64,000 nt of DNA, from NCBI GenBank assembly GCA_964017155.1, contig OZ024862.1:26136513-26200512 (forward strand), in the 5' to 3' direction. Positions 1 to 12,858 of the stretch are shown piece after piece; the first letter of the stretch is position 1; each line of letters opens with the position of its first letter. Made by a program: the position numbers and the translations under genes. Source of the DNA: Oasisia sp. SBJ-2009. Lineage: Eukaryota; Annelida; Polychaeta; Sabellida; Siboglinidae. The notes under the pieces were generated by a model that saw only the letters and a program-made list of their open reading frames with translations, had not been told where the DNA came from and did no database searches.

Positions 1-898
1 ACCTTAAGTAAAGGACTTTAAAATCATTTATGACTAAGATTTAGTGCCAATTAAAGTACAATTACGAGCACAGAATAATATATTAGGACATACCAAAATA
101 GTTCTGGTTTTGCATCAGGATCCTGTTCAACATAAATGAGCGGTATGATTTGATTTTAATGCCGGGTGAAATAGACCAATTAATTTTGCTTGTAAGAAAT
201 TACAATTTAGTCTTCTCTTGTTGAGGGGATACTACGTTATTCGACTTTTTCACACCTGTAACAGTATGTACAGGGTGTATACTGGAATTGAAATTTGTCG
301 GGGGTACTTACATATTTGTTTATTTTTAAATACATGGTTTGTTTTACTCAATTTTTTGGCTAAATTCTGGTATTGGTTAATTATGGAACTTTTACATGGC
401 ATATCAGATAACTATAATAAACAGATTGTAAATGTCACCAACTTAATAAAACTAACTTGGACACACCCACCACCTTCAGTGCCTTGATTATTATTATTAT
501 GAATTATAATACATGTTAGAAACGGTTAAAGGTTTTGATAAATAATGAAGTTATATTAATTAATAATACCATATCATTATTTGTAATACCATGTCATTGT
601 TTGTCGTAGAAATTTATGTAAATGTGCAAAGAAAATTAAACAATTCCATGGACTTGATACAAATTCAACTTTCTCAAAAAAAACGAGTTACATTAATGTG
701 GTGTTTGACAATAATGACCTCAGACCATATTTGATTGGCCATAACATGATAGCATTCCATTCATTAACTACAAAATTTGATCCATAATTTTATTGACAAT
801 TGTGTACCCTATTAATCTGTTGTGCCAGTACATTTTTAACATAGGAAATTAATGTGTCCCTGATGTTTTGAGATCCACCATTGAGTGTAGAGTACACA

Positions 899-904
899 TT
901 TATT
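899..904 (-). other. Candidate polyadenylation signal AATAAA
   Basis: The minus strand reads AATAAA here, about 130 bases after the stop of the minus-strand gene; another copy is at 789-794. Either could end the transcript if the donor-like site at 1018 is not used. Confidence 0.3.
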
Positions 905-1032
905 TCTGTGCCATGTATGGTATTGTTCATACATGATCTGCATATATTGACCTGTACCACACCTATCCCAGCAACATGCAAACAGTTCAGATTTTAAAAT
1001 CATGATAAAAATACTTACTATATTTAACATGT

Positions 1033-1638
1033 TCAGTTCCTCTTATAGTAGATTGGCATCTCGGTATTGGAAAGGCCCTTCATAAATGCAACATTGCCAA
1101 GGACAACACCATAATGGAAGATGTCTACTCGTTTCATCTTCCAAATGTACGGCTTGCTTTTATCAAGATATATCCACGAACTTCCTGCATACAATACTGC
1201 CCCAATAATACCATAAGGATTAAACTCCCACACACATAGAAATAATATGGATACAATCGGCACACTGCTAGCGACGGTTGTCAGAATGTCTTGCATGGAT
1301 TCTGTGAGGCGTGTGTCTATAAGAGGAACACAGAGTCCACAGATGAGATGTAGGTTGCCGGCCCACGCGACTCCCTCTTGTCTGTAGAATGCAGCAGCGA
1401 GTGTATTGGTGCTGACAACCCCTACCAACCACGACAGGTACTGGTGGTAGCCAATGAGGGTCTTGCTCGGATGATTCTGGGCATATCTGACCACTCCCAG
1501 GGAGGCCGCTGTGGACATGAGAAGGAACGCCATCGCAGCTAGTGGGCACTGGGACAGGAGACTGGCCGCCACTTGAAGTGTGACAACGACAATTACACCA
1601 TCCGAGACAGCTGTACTCAGATGCGCAGGCATCTTCAT
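1033..1638 (-). CDS. TMEM276-like multi-pass membrane protein, last coding exon
   Basis: An open frame of 201 residues reads from ATG at 1638 to TGA at 1033. The start is the first ATG after a clear 3' splice site (minus strand TTTTGTAG ending at 1645), so a 5' UTR exon lies further right. Upstream in the same frame there is only a GTG. The product is mostly hydrophobic, with about six likely membrane segments near residues 12-30, 32-50, 64-83, 90-106, 118-137 and 140-158, and ends in a short basic tail (YYKRN). The segments NPYGIIGAVLYAG and VDIFHYGVVLGNVAFMKGL resemble what I recall of the vertebrate TMEM276 family, whose function is not known to me. This match is from memory and not aligned. 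A perfect donor-like GTAAGTAT begins at 1018, 15 bases after the stop, so the 3' UTR may be spliced. The gene points away from Piezo. Confidence 0.7.
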   Translation of the reverse strand: MKMPAHLSTAVSDGVIVVVTLQVAASLLSQCPLAAMAFLLMSTAASLGVVRYAQNHPSKTLIGYHQYLSWLVGVVSTNTLAAAFYRQEGVAWAGNLHLICGLCVPLIDTRLTESMQDILTTVASSVPIVSILFLCVWEFNPYGIIGAVLYAGSSWIYLDKSKPYIWKMKRVDIFHYGVVLGNVAFMKGLSNTEMPIYYKRN

Positions 1639-1644
1639 GTGCAC

Positions 1645-2559
1645 CTACAAAACAAACCAGAAGACTCACTAAATGTGAAGACATTCAGAGTTTTTTAACT
1701 AGTGAAAATTTAAATAATCTTTAGGCATAAACATTTAACTGACCGAGTCCGCCCCAAAATAAGAATGAGTCACGTCTATTTATTCACACACTTTGGTTCC
1801 CATTGTTTCTGGTTGGTTAAATGAAATGTCCGGATTAATTTGTGAGACACCTTATTATATACATGCATGGTTTAATTCAAGAATATTATTAAAGCTTAAG
1901 CTTCGACACAAAATGTGTGGATTGCAAAACACCCGGATTATTCAGGATCAGATAAACAAGACTGTAAATTGTTTTGGATGGTTCCTCTGATTCTATAGAA
2001 TATTTTGTACTATAGCATTCAACAGATTTTTTAGAATTGTAAAAAAACGTTTACATTATAATGTACGTGTTACCAAATATTTAAACAAAAATAGTATAGG
2101 CATTTATGCGATTATTATTATTATGTAAGTCTATAGCCATATTTTAGGATACTTAAGAAATAATGGTCTATAATATTATACAGTGTATTAACATACTAAA
2201 ATATTGCCAAATGGCGGTCTGGCCCCCTCTGCCCTGGCTGCCATCACACACGACCCCGACAAGGAAACGAACTAAGCCTAAGGCTAAGCGTTATTCTCCA
2301 TCTTTTCAACCCGAGTTTTTTATACTTACTTAGATTCTATATGCAGATAATTTACGTACTATTTCCACCACGAGTCTTCATGAAAAATCTTGCACTACTG
2401 TCAATAGTATCGAGACGGAAATAAGTTTGCACACACTAGTTACGCACGCAAACTTCCAACTGTGAATGTCTTCCAGTTTTGCTAGAACTATTAGATAGGA
2501 ACTGGGGCACTCCCCCCTTGTGGAACCAAACGCGCACAGATCTCGCTCAATCTCGGACA
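1645..2559. other. Intergenic or 5' intron of the minus-strand gene, no feature recognised
   Basis: AT-rich sequence directly upstream of the minus-strand acceptor. It should hold the intron and first exon of that gene. A minus-strand donor-like GTAAGTAT occurs near 2325-2332, but I cannot define an exon with confidence. Confidence 0.4.
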
Positions 2560-3330
2560 ACTCGTCGTTTACTACGTATCAGTTTTAATTTGTCTCCCAT
2601 CCGTGTGAGGGCGCTGTATGTTTAAGAGCACCAGCTCGGATGAAAGCCAGTCGTTATTATAAAGAAATTCAAAAGAGGGCGCCACAATGAAACTGTTGAT
2701 GATTCTTGTAAGATAAGTGTATGCGTGAGTGACAAACAAAGCGGCTTGCGTTGTGTTTGAAATTAAGCACAACTAAGCATTGCACTAAAATTATTATGGT
2801 GACGTTTGTTCAGACTGGACAATACGGAAAGCATTGCATACATGTGATAAACAAAAGATCGTTGTTCGACACTGGTTATGCCATCTGGTGGTGTAGTGGG
2901 AGTTGCATGTGACAAGCAGAATTTTCGTGGCAAAGCCGCTACCAAAGGCTGACGTTGTGTTAGGCAGACACATTCGTGGCATAAGGATTATCAATTATTG
3001 TCAGGTGAGTCCTTTTCATTGTACTTAACATTTCACGCCGTGTAGTGCACGTTAGCTGTGTTAGTTGTAAGCGTCGGTGACACCAAAGCTAGGAAATTGC
3101 ACACCGTGACGCGACAGACTCACAGAGCCAACGTATACGCGGCCAACATACGCCCACGGTCTGGGATAGTTCGAGACTCAGACTCAGTCCCAGGCCCAAC
3201 CAGAGTTCGTACCTACCACAGGCACAGGGCCTAGGTCCAGGACAACGTACGTACGCCACTTAGCCAAACGCGTTAAACAAACAGTTTTACCTATTTGTTT
3301 TGGACTCTTCATCTTGTAACTTTTTTAGAC
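2560..3330. promoter_or_regulatory. Candidate promoter region between the two genes
   Basis: This is the most CpG- and GC-rich non-repetitive stretch in the left 19 kb, with many CG dinucleotides around 2520-2560 and 3080-3270. It lies between the minus-strand gene and a good plus-strand donor at 3005. The position suggests a shared or divergent promoter. There is no direct sequence proof such as a TATA box or initiator that I would trust. Confidence 0.3.
2925..3004 (+). other. Candidate non-coding first exon of Piezo
   Basis: The sequence ends in TTGTCAG followed by GTGAGTCC, a strong 5' splice site, within the CpG-rich region. Piezo exon 1 has an acceptor-like TTCCTTGCAG immediately before its 5' UTR, so at least one upstream exon is needed. 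This is the best plus-strand donor I noticed in the GC-rich block. The left edge is arbitrary. Confidence 0.3.
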
Positions 3331-3483
3331 TAAACTTAATAATAATAGTTGGCCTTCGGCTTCGCCATTATTTTGACTGATGAGTGAATGATGACTACCA
3401 TTACCAATATATACCTGTATAACATTACATATCACATTTCAGTTTTTCACAATGCTATTTAACTGTCTTTATGACTTTACATG

Positions 3484-3484
<1 letters not shown>

Positions 3485-3538
<54 letters not shown>
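3485..3538. repeat. (AT)n microsatellite
   Basis: About 27 uninterrupted AT dinucleotides. Confidence 0.95.
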
Positions 3539-3540
<2 letters not shown>

Positions 3541-6500
3541 TTATAAACACATCATAATATAATGTGCAATAAAATCCAAACATGTATTCCATATTTTTTT
3601 ATAATTAATTATTATTTAGAAAGTAAATGTTATTTATAATTGACAGTATGGATGTATGCTGTATTTTAAGTTAAAAATAGATTTTTTTTGGAGAAAAACA
3701 CTAATTTCGTTCATACTTGACAGTTTTTGACACATTGTACAATAACGTATTTAGAACATATTTCTTGAGATTGTTTATACAAATGATTGAGTTTAGATGT
3801 TACAGTGGACAATGACATTTCTGGATTTCTGGATTTCTGGATTTGTACCATATGTTGGAATACATAGACCTATATGTTAACTGTTAATACTGCATATATA
3901 CCCAGCAAACAACCGTGATTTCACATGTTCTGAAAGTGAATTCATGAGTTCAACTGGCTCAATTCACATGTTTACGTACCGTATGTACGTACGTATGTAC
4001 AAGTTTTTCATGTGATGACACATACTGGCTACCTGTGAAACATACCAGTTCTGATCCAACTCGTGTCAAACTCGTTAAAAACTCGTGACAACAGGCAGAA
4101 CACAAGTGTTCACGTGAATACACATTACAAAAATACTGGTAGAGCGGTACCAATTATGTGGTACTTGGATAACCCAGCCACTCAGTGGGTTTTGTAAGTT
4201 CATCCTAGTTACTCAGTCAGTTTGTAACAGCTTGCCTGCATGTATTGATGTTTACACACTAGTTGATGCATTGAAATATTCTGAGTTAATTGTATATCAT
4301 TATTATTCTTATTTCTGCATGCTTCATTATGCTACGTGTCAGTGAGTCAAAACCATTTTAATGTGCTGATCTAGTGTTTAAAAAGATTACAATAACACGT
4401 TGTATGCACATTAATTGTATGGTTAACTTTTGTTGTTGAACTGGAGTGGGAATTGGAATGGGAATTGAATGATTATAGAATGAATTGGAATTGAAAAAAT
4501 TGATTTGTAAGAATTTAAATGGAATTGAAAAAAAATTGAATGAAAAGAAAGAAACTGAATGGGAATTGAATAAAAGGAATTGCAATGAACTGGAGCATGA
4601 ATTGGAATTGATTGAATGGAACTGCCCCCAGCCATGTACTCCTGTATCTTAGGTATGTCCCTGATAGCAATAGCACTGATAGTTATAATCATCATATGGA
4701 TGTAACATATTGCTGTTTCAGATATGTTTAATTAAAAAAATTAAGTTGTTTGACATGATGGTGTTTAGAAATTGGTAGAGAAATATACTATATATGGCTC
4801 TAAATTATGATATTATGGCATGTAATGTATAATTGTACATATATGCCAAATATTTTATACTGTATGTGGTACGTTATATTTTTTGGTATATTTTTTAAAA
4901 CATTACTATTGAAAGACCATGTTGAGATTTTGTTTATGTAAGTTATTTAAGCGTGTGCAACTGTGCATGAAAACAATCATTCCCATGCTATACACATAGG
5001 AAACATGTGATTATGTAACCGTGGCACCTGGCCAGTGACCACACCATGGCTTGGTAGGACAATAACATTTTTGGATTTGTACCAAATGCTCTTTCCAACG
5101 GGAATGCCCGGATGAATTTAAATTAAACTCATCCTTTAATGTCTTGTCCTTTCATTACATTTATATGAGTTTTACAAGATTCAAATTAATTGTCATCTGG
5201 TGATAATTAATGGTGATATAACATACCATATCATTTGTATGGAATACCAGTTTTGATGATCAAAAGAACAGTTTCAAAACCTTATAAAAATACTTGTTCA
5301 ACATTCAACAATATGAGAGTTGGTATCTATTTAAACAGTCCACAACTCTAGTGTTTAACTAAATTGAGAATTTTCAAACCTTACAGCCAAGCCAAGGTAT
5401 TGACTAACACAGGTTAACATTTGAAAGATGGATATCTATTACTGTATTGCATATGTGACCTTTCGTACATTTCCCACAAATGTCCTTTGAGAAATGATTT
5501 ATTAGCACACCAATGAATAAAAACATTGTTTTGCAACACTGGCAGATTGCCAACGCATGCAAGCACTGCAAATAAGAACCAATTAGATACCCTTTGTTGG
5601 GTTTTAGAGTGACTCAGTTTAGTTTCCTGTTGGTGTTAGGTAAAAATAGCACAAAATAGTGCAATTTATGTTTTCCTTTATCTAGTCAGTGGTATGGTTG
5701 GCACATTTCAGATCTCAAATTTGACAGAACTCAATTCAGGTCACTTGCTGTCATGCCCTGACAATTATGCAAAACATTGTGATATTGCGCTATGAAAAGT
5801 AAACAGTAGTTCTAACATTCATAGATGCGTAATGCTACAATCTAAAAAGTCGATGTCTTGTACTGCCACCGTGTCATCTAAAATTGTTAGATATAGTTGG
5901 GTTTTCCCAGAAAATCCTGTCACTTTTTTTTTAGGTAAAACTGACATAAATGAAAGAAACCCAATAAATATGAAACTATAATTGACAATGTCAAGGTCAT
6001 ATGGTATTGAATATTAATTGGATTCACTTTCTAACCGTCGTGGATACTTCTAGTCACCAGAGGGCAACTGATGTATAATGTCACGCCCAGCTGGTCAAGC
6101 TGGACAACTGGTTAGGCGCAGTATGCCCTGGGCCAGCGACCGGTCAACACATAGTATCAGGACCCAGTAACCCATCATCAGCAGCGGCCTGAGAAGCTGG
6201 TTTGCCAACAATTGGCGCCAGGTCCACCAAGGGGTGCGGGGGCGAATAATTGGAGGAGTGTGCAACCCTATGGGAGCTGTTTGCGTACAAAATAAATGCT
6301 GTTGAACGTACAAAGACCTGTCGTTTGACTTTGCTCACAACTTGTTACACAAACCACGAACAAACTGATTATAAAATGTTCAATTTATTTTGTCAAACTA
6401 AACATGGATGGAGAACTGGATACTGATCCATAATTCCATATACACAACAATTTTAGTTCAAATAATTAAATTTTATTTGAATTATATACGTTTTCTTTTT

Positions 6501-7286
6501 GGTGTGTTGATTTAAATGGAACATAATGTCCACCAAACAGGTACTGTAGTTATAATTACATACTATTCTTTGCAACTATACAATTATTCTGACAGTGAAC
6601 CTGACTACAGCATCCCTAGTGGTACACATCCTTCGTAACTTTAATATTTGACTTTCTGATGTGTTAAATTAGGACTGTGTATTACCTGGTCCCTGATCAT
6701 GAATATTCATGTACCCTTGGGTATATACTGTGGTTGCTATATATGAGAAAATATGTTCAGAAAATGTTCTTTGTTGTATCTTTAAAATTTGCTGGTTTCG
6801 ATTAATTAATATAAATATTATATAAATATCAAAACTTTGCATCACAAGCACTTAGACTTTGTGCAGTTTGTGATAGTGGTGTATACAGAAAACGGATACT
6901 ATTGGTAGTACTAGACAACCAGAGGGTGACTGTCCATGTGTAACAAGCTGAGTCAGTCAAGCGTGTCAATACCAACTTTGCTCCAGCCTTCAAGGCACAG
7001 CCACTCAAGTGTGACTGTTTTAATATTTATGCCAACCTTTTTAAAAGTGTCGTAGCCTATGCTGTAATTGCCAGAGAGTGGCAAATTGGCAGTGACTCAA
7101 GTTTCTTACATAGGCTAAACACTGATGCAGAATGTAGAGCAGCGTCAGCCTAAGCTATGTTGTATGCCAACTTTCAAAGTTCTCATCCCCAGTAGGTAGG
7201 AGAGTGGGTACAGTGTACACATCTGATCAATGCTAGCTCAATGCCCTGTTAATAAAACTAACTATAGTGTAAGTGTAGTTAATTAG
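3539..7286. other. Non-coding stretch, no gene seen
   Basis: No open frame of coding character. The only structure noted is a degenerate GGAATTGAAT-type low-complexity run at about 4440-4625. Short spurious frames occur around 6.1-6.3 kb. Confidence 0.6.
4440..4625. repeat. Degenerate GAATTG-rich low-complexity tract
   Basis: Repeated variants of GGAATTGAAT with purine bias on the plus strand; the period drifts, as in an old, decayed minisatellite. Confidence 0.7.
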
Positions 7287-7311
7287 TAAGATGTTACTTA
7301 ACATCTTACTT

Positions 7312-7600
7312 TGGAACTTGTTTGCCTAAGCAAGGCCAGTTGTGCAAAATACTGCAAGTCCACCCATCAGATCCACACCACCAGCCCACAGATCTGAAGA
7401 ATCCTGTAGATGCATGACTCCATGTTTCGTTTAAAGGAAACATGGATTCATGTATACTGGAGGCGACGTCTACCTGGAGGCTTCCCAAATTGAAGCCTCC
7501 GTCTACAGGATTCTTCAGATCTGTGGGCTGGTGGTGTGGATCTGATGGGTGGATTTGTAGTATTATGCACAACTGGCCTTGCTTAGGCAAAAAAGTTCCA
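7312..7600. mobile_element. Foldback (long-TIR) element, about 289 bp
   Basis: Bases 7312-7410 and 7502-7600 form inverted repeats about 99 bp long with only a few mismatches; both arms begin TGGAACTT and share GCCTAAGCAAGGCCAGTTG. The 90 bp centre holds two smaller hairpins (an ATGTTTC/GAAACAT pair and a GGAGGC/GCCTCC pair). A separate perfect palindrome GTAAGATGTT/AACATCTTAC sits just left at 7287-7310. The arms point to a non-autonomous foldback or MITE element; no coding sequence is present. Confidence 0.75.
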
Positions 7601-9868
7601 CTTGGGGAACTAGCTCGGCTTAGAGGAAACTGGTTGTTCTTGTGCTTGATTTTAAATTAAGACCCACACGCACACACGCACAAAGAAATTATATGAATTG
7701 AGACTGTGGCAACAGAGTTTTAATGGCACTGAAGCAGATCTTCCAGGAGTATTCCTGCAGCACAGTGAACAATATCTAAACAGGCAACAGTACACCTCAA
7801 TAAATCTTACACTTTACCACACACTGTTCCATATTCCAAAGACATTCGACAACAGCGGAGGCCCTGCCTCAAGTCTGATGGATGTTTATGGGACAAGTGA
7901 AAGTATCCCCCCCTCCAAAAAAAAAGACTTTCATAAAATATGGCCAATGGGGTGGATCCCACAGCCCTCCATTAAAATTATAAGGTCATCCCCACTAACC
8001 CCAGCCATCAGGCTTGAGACTAAAGTGGAAGAGTGTTTGTACAAGTTCATCTTGGTCAATATTGTAATGGGATCTCATTAGGTTACTTACCTGTAGCCTG
8101 GTGATTCGTTTACCTACAGCAAATACCAGTAGTTTTAGGTGACATATCGAACCAGCACAGGTAATCCAATCAGTGACACTGACACTTGTTCGAACTGGTC
8201 ATTGGTTCGCGCAGTTTCTAATCCATCATTCACGCGACCTGAAGTTCCACTCAGTACACCTCAGACGAGATGTTGTTGGGACATTTCCGTCACATACCGA
8301 TTCTACACATGCCTAAGAATCAATTACGATGTTTACAGCTGTCGTGTAATATTACATAGGCAATGCATTTTCATTCACAAACTACACAGTGCGTTTACTT
8401 TGTTGTAGAAATAAACTGTTGACTACCCCTGGTAGTTGTCATTAGCTGTCAGTAACGGAGAGTTTTTGGCTAAATAGCTGTCAAAATACCCATTTTAAGC
8501 TTTATTTCGGCTAATAGGCCTCCTGCTTACTGGAACATGACAATGCTAGTGTAATTGCCTGTGTGATGCTAGTGCAATTGCTGTAGGTTGGCTCTCCCCA
8601 AATACTCATGGTCCAATTACCAGTAATTGTGTGGCTTCAAAGGCTTTAGATAAAGTTACTTTTTGTGTAATTTTAATGTAGTTGTCAGTAAATAAAGATG
8701 TGTGCCCAGTAATTCCTGGTTCTCCTTGGTCTCTTCATCTGAATAACATTCAGTGTGACTCGGTCATAAATCTCAGTGACTGACCTCATTTCACGACTGA
8801 CAAGTGCAGTATTGATTTTCTCATTGAGACCAACACTAACGAGGACTAAGGCAGTTCCACACGGTGAATAAAGCTAAAATTAAAGTATTGCTTGGTGTTA
8901 ATAAAAACATCACACTCTAATTTTCTTGCCGCTGACTTGCAGCAGTTATTATTATTTTGCGAATTGTTGAATGATAATTTTGAAAGAAATGGAAGATTGT
9001 CAACGTCTTTGTCACAAGAATCCTCCTGCATTCTGTCTTCACACACATGGATAGTTCCACCATGGAATTCAAGCCTGTACATTTCACAAATGTTGTTGCC
9101 TAAAATGTGCCCTTTATACCCAGTTTATGACTTCATTCGTCAAGATTTACGTAAACATGAAAATAATATATTGACTTATCCCCATTTTATTTTATTTATT
9201 TGAGTTTTTCTCTTCAGTTGAATTATGACAGTGGATCTCATTGGTTCCTAGCATCCATTGTGTCAGTTTTGTTATTCGTAGCATCTGTGTCAGTTATCCT
9301 GCTGTGTGGTTTTATCACCAGTTGATGGTTTTCCACAGACTGGGGCTATTCTGTCATTTTATGCTTCTCATCTCCACTGTATATTGTTGACTTTAGTGCA
9401 CTGTAACACTGAGATGATCCCTCAGGTTGGCACGCTTATTGCACCAAGAAGTCAACGAGCGGCCCCGATATATACATGCAGACTACCGAGTACATTTCTT
9501 CCACATGTTTCTTGGCAGCCCAGGGCCCCAGCACAGGACAGGTTATTTGACCAGTATGTTTCTAATAACATTCTTCTGATGCAAGTCTTGAGGTGATCAC
9601 ATATATGATGGTGTGGCAATTACGGTGAATTACCCCACAAATTCTCTTTTTGTTCCAACTTTTCCTGATGCCTATATATAGAAGTGCTTGGGCTTGAAAG
9701 GTTAGTTATTATGACCTTTTCAAAGGGCATCCAAGCTCTGGTGTTGTTGGCTAGTTAATGTGTTCACATTTCACACTATCGATTTGTTAAATAGTAAATA
9801 TTACTCCTCTGTTACACATTTACCCAATAATTTAATTTGTGGTAATATATGTTAGGTTTGAAAGGGTA
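7601..9868. other. Non-coding stretch, no gene seen
   Basis: Scattered short frames without coding character or splice-flanked conservation. I see no repeat family here that recurs elsewhere in the window. Confidence 0.5.
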
Positions 9869-11255
9869 TATATAATAATAATAATAATAGTAACTTCTTT
9901 TGCGCCAATATCCTCGAAAATCAAGCTCAGTGGCGCGACAAAACCAGGGGATTAATCAATCTCATAATCGAAAGCAATGCATGAGTCGTCAACGGATGGA
10001 TGAATAAGCTAGGAGGCTAAGGAGGATAGGCAGCATTAAAGAGATAGGTTTTTAGATGTCGGCGGAATGAAACTATATTACCTTGTGATTTAACACTGGC
10101 AGGAAGCGAATTCCACACCGTTGGTGCGGCAACCGAGAAAGCTTGGGTCCCGGCTTTCGTTTTCACCCGAGGGATGTAAAGAGGGTTACTACTGGTTGAG
10201 CGTAGCTGTCTGGAATTTCTTGTTGGAGCATTGAATTTAGATATGCTGGTTGTGTAGATGAGAGTGCTTGATAGGCTATTGTACAAATTTTGAAAATGAT
10301 GCGATAGTGCACAGGTAGCCAATGCAGTGATTTTAGAAGCGGCACTGAGCGAGAAAAACGAGGAGAACGCGTGACTACCCTTGCTAAACAATTTTGGACA
10401 CGCTGAAGTTTTGCTATGTCCTTGTTTGCGGTATTGTAAAGGAGGGAATTGCAGTAGTCGAGTCTGCTACTTACTAGAGCTGTGGCGATGGTTTTAGCGA
10501 CGGAAAGTGATAAAAACCGGCGGATACGGCGAAGATCACGGATATGGTAAAAACAGCAACAGCATGTTTTCGAGATATGTTGTTTGAAATTGAAGTTTTC
10601 ATCAAACGTTACTCCGAGATTTAAAACTGAGGTGGCTGGTGTGATACTCTGACTCAGAATATGTGTCGGGAAAAAGCCATTGAGTTTTGCCCGCTGCGTT
10701 GAGGTACCAATGATGAGAAATTCAGTCTTATCTGCATTTAGTTTTAATTTACTATTTTTCATCCAGAGGGAGACATCTTGGAGACAATCCCTGAGCTGGT
10801 TTAGGGAGCGACAAGTATTTGGTGTGGTCAGAGAAACATAGATTTGTGTGTCATCTGCATAAAGGTGGTGATCCAGGTTGTGACTCTGGATAACTGAGCT
10901 TAATGGTGTTGTGTACAGAGTGAAAAGCAACGGACCCAAAACAGAACCCTGGGGGACACCACAAGAGGTGGGCAGCATGTCTGAGAAGCAGTTACCTATT
11001 TTAATGGCTTGCCGTCTGTCAGTAAGGTATGAAGTAAACCAGCTCAAGGCTGTGCCAGATATCCCGTACCACGTTGATAAGCGTGTAATGAGAATGTCGT
11101 GGTCAATGGTGTCGAAAGCGGCGGATAGGTCAAGCAGGGTCAGTGCAGTAACTTTGCCATTATCAATGTTAAGGTTTATGTTATTGTGTACTTTTAAAAG
11201 AGCAGTTTCTGTTGAGTGAAATTGTTTGTACGCAGACTGTGATGCATTGGTTAAA

Positions 11256-11257
<2 letters not shown>
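9869..11257 (-). mobile_element. 5'-truncated CR1/L2-like non-LTR retrotransposon, reverse transcriptase domain
   Basis: Read on the minus strand, the frame from about 11257 to 10163 contains reverse transcriptase blocks: QSAYKQFHSTETALL, LDLSAAFDTIDHDIL, GVPQGSVLGPLLF, the catalytic YADDTQ, and LKLNADKTEFLIIG. The C-terminal block FRRHLKTYLFNAAYPP is in another frame, ending at 10017. Compared with the sister copy at 62.2 kb, this copy has lost 4 bases near 10230, which explains the frame change and makes it inactive. The 3' end has a GCGCCAATATCC-type tail and a (TTA)n run at 9873-9890. The 5' end is cut by an (AT)n tract. The family belongs to the Jockey/CR1/L2 group; the exact clade is uncertain. 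Confidence 0.9.

Positions 11258-11325
<68 letters not shown>
11258..11325. repeat. (AT)n microsatellite at the 5' break of the LINE
   Basis: About 34 AT units directly abutting the truncated 5' end of the minus-strand LINE. AT-rich TATATA also flanks its 3' end. Confidence 0.95.
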
Positions 11326-11327
<2 letters not shown>

Positions 11328-11954
11328 TGATGCAAATCTGATGAAATTAAACCAGGGCATGGTTAGTTATCTCTAGATTAATAAATTTAATATCAATGAA
11401 ATAATAAAGATGCAGTGGGCATGGGAAATCTGTATAATTAAGACATGCATCAAACGAATAATGAAACCAAGAGCGTTGTCAGTTTCACAAAACAAAGAAT
11501 AGCAGCTGCTGGCCTTGTTGAATTAGTTGCATCCAGCCAAGTGAAGGGCAGGAATCCTTGATATAGGGAACAGATGGTAATTGATTGTTGGTGCCAAATC
11601 AACCAATTCAAATGTATTCTGTGTGAATACAGAGCTTCCCTATTGATTTACTGGTGCCTGGATTTTTGTGGGCCCAAATAAATCAACACCCACTATTATC
11701 AGTACGCTGGCTGCATAGCCGCCGAAACAGAGTCCTTCGCTTACAGTGTCACATTATTGATCCACTGGCGCGGTCAACCTGAACCACCGGTCAAACGCGG
11801 TCAAGTGACCTATTAGGACACATGAGTCACTTTGTTGTACTCATCCAGATGACTGGGATTACCACTGAGTGGAGCAGACATTAGCCAGTTCTTAGTGAGT
11901 AGATGACCACAATTAGCTTTGTCACAACCAAGTGGAAGCTGTGACTGGTGATCA

Positions 11955-12251
11955 TAACTTCATGCAGAGACCCACCCACCCACCCATCATTTGGACGGGT
12001 AAAAGACGTTGTGGATGGGTGGAAATATAGGTAGATGGGTAAAAAAATGAATGAGCAAAAAAGGTCTTCCATAACCACAGGTATTGTATGTTAATGTGAG
12101 TGAGTGTAAATGGTGTCACATGTGTGTGTTTGTAGTCCATTTCAGGTCATCAGACATGCTTAAAGTTAGTATATACTGGCTTAACGCTTAACATCCATGT
12201 GTCCACCAAAACACGTTGTGACTGGCAATAATTTTATCCTGTATAAAGCCC
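11955..12251 (-). mobile_element. MITE copy A (GGGCTTTATGCA terminal repeats)
   Basis: Inverted copy of the elements at 19531-19802 and 49901-50202. Shared blocks include GCCAGTCACACATGTTTTGG (here as its complement, somewhat diverged) and a run of CCCGTCCA-type repeats. The ends form short terminal inverted repeats related to GGGCTTTATGCA. No coding capacity. Confidence 0.8.
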
Positions 12252-12858
12252 TGCTGCTCTGGGTGGCAGCCTCATTAAAGCTCGCCATGAAAAAGTCAGC
12301 GTTTCAGCTGTCAGCCACAATGCACACAGAATGTTAGATCCGTGATTGTTTGGCAAACCGCAACTGTTCCCAGGGAAGCGTCGATTAACCTTTGTGTCAC
12401 TCCATCTGTGTGTTTTGTGTAAATGATTCACCACAGGCACACAATGGGTGCTCAGGAATAAACAATAACCTGACAGGTGGCTGCTTCCATAATACATCAA
12501 GTGACTGTCTTTTTTTGACATATATCTGGAAGTCTGTAATTTGTCATAGATATATTAATTTATTTGACTCAGGTCCTGATAGTACAGAATATGCAGTCGC
12601 TGTGGACATAATAATAAATTACCAGTGTATACATTGCTTTAATATTTTTTTCATAATTATAATTTATAATATAAATTATAAAACAATGTAAAATTATAAT
12701 GATGAAAAAATATACTTATAAATTATCTTGATATTTATCAGAAACCAACATTAATGATTACTGGTGATAGCGAAGTTGTGGAGGCCTTAAATCTCTTCTT
12801 CATTGTCAGAATGAGAGCTCTGGCCTATAAGTTTGTATTGTCAAGTGATGTTCTTTGT

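Noticed and set aside
10163..11335. Reverse transcriptase as an active host gene
   Set aside because: It is 5' truncated, frameshifted by a 4-base loss relative to the 62.2-kb copy, and flanked by AT tracts and a LINE tail.
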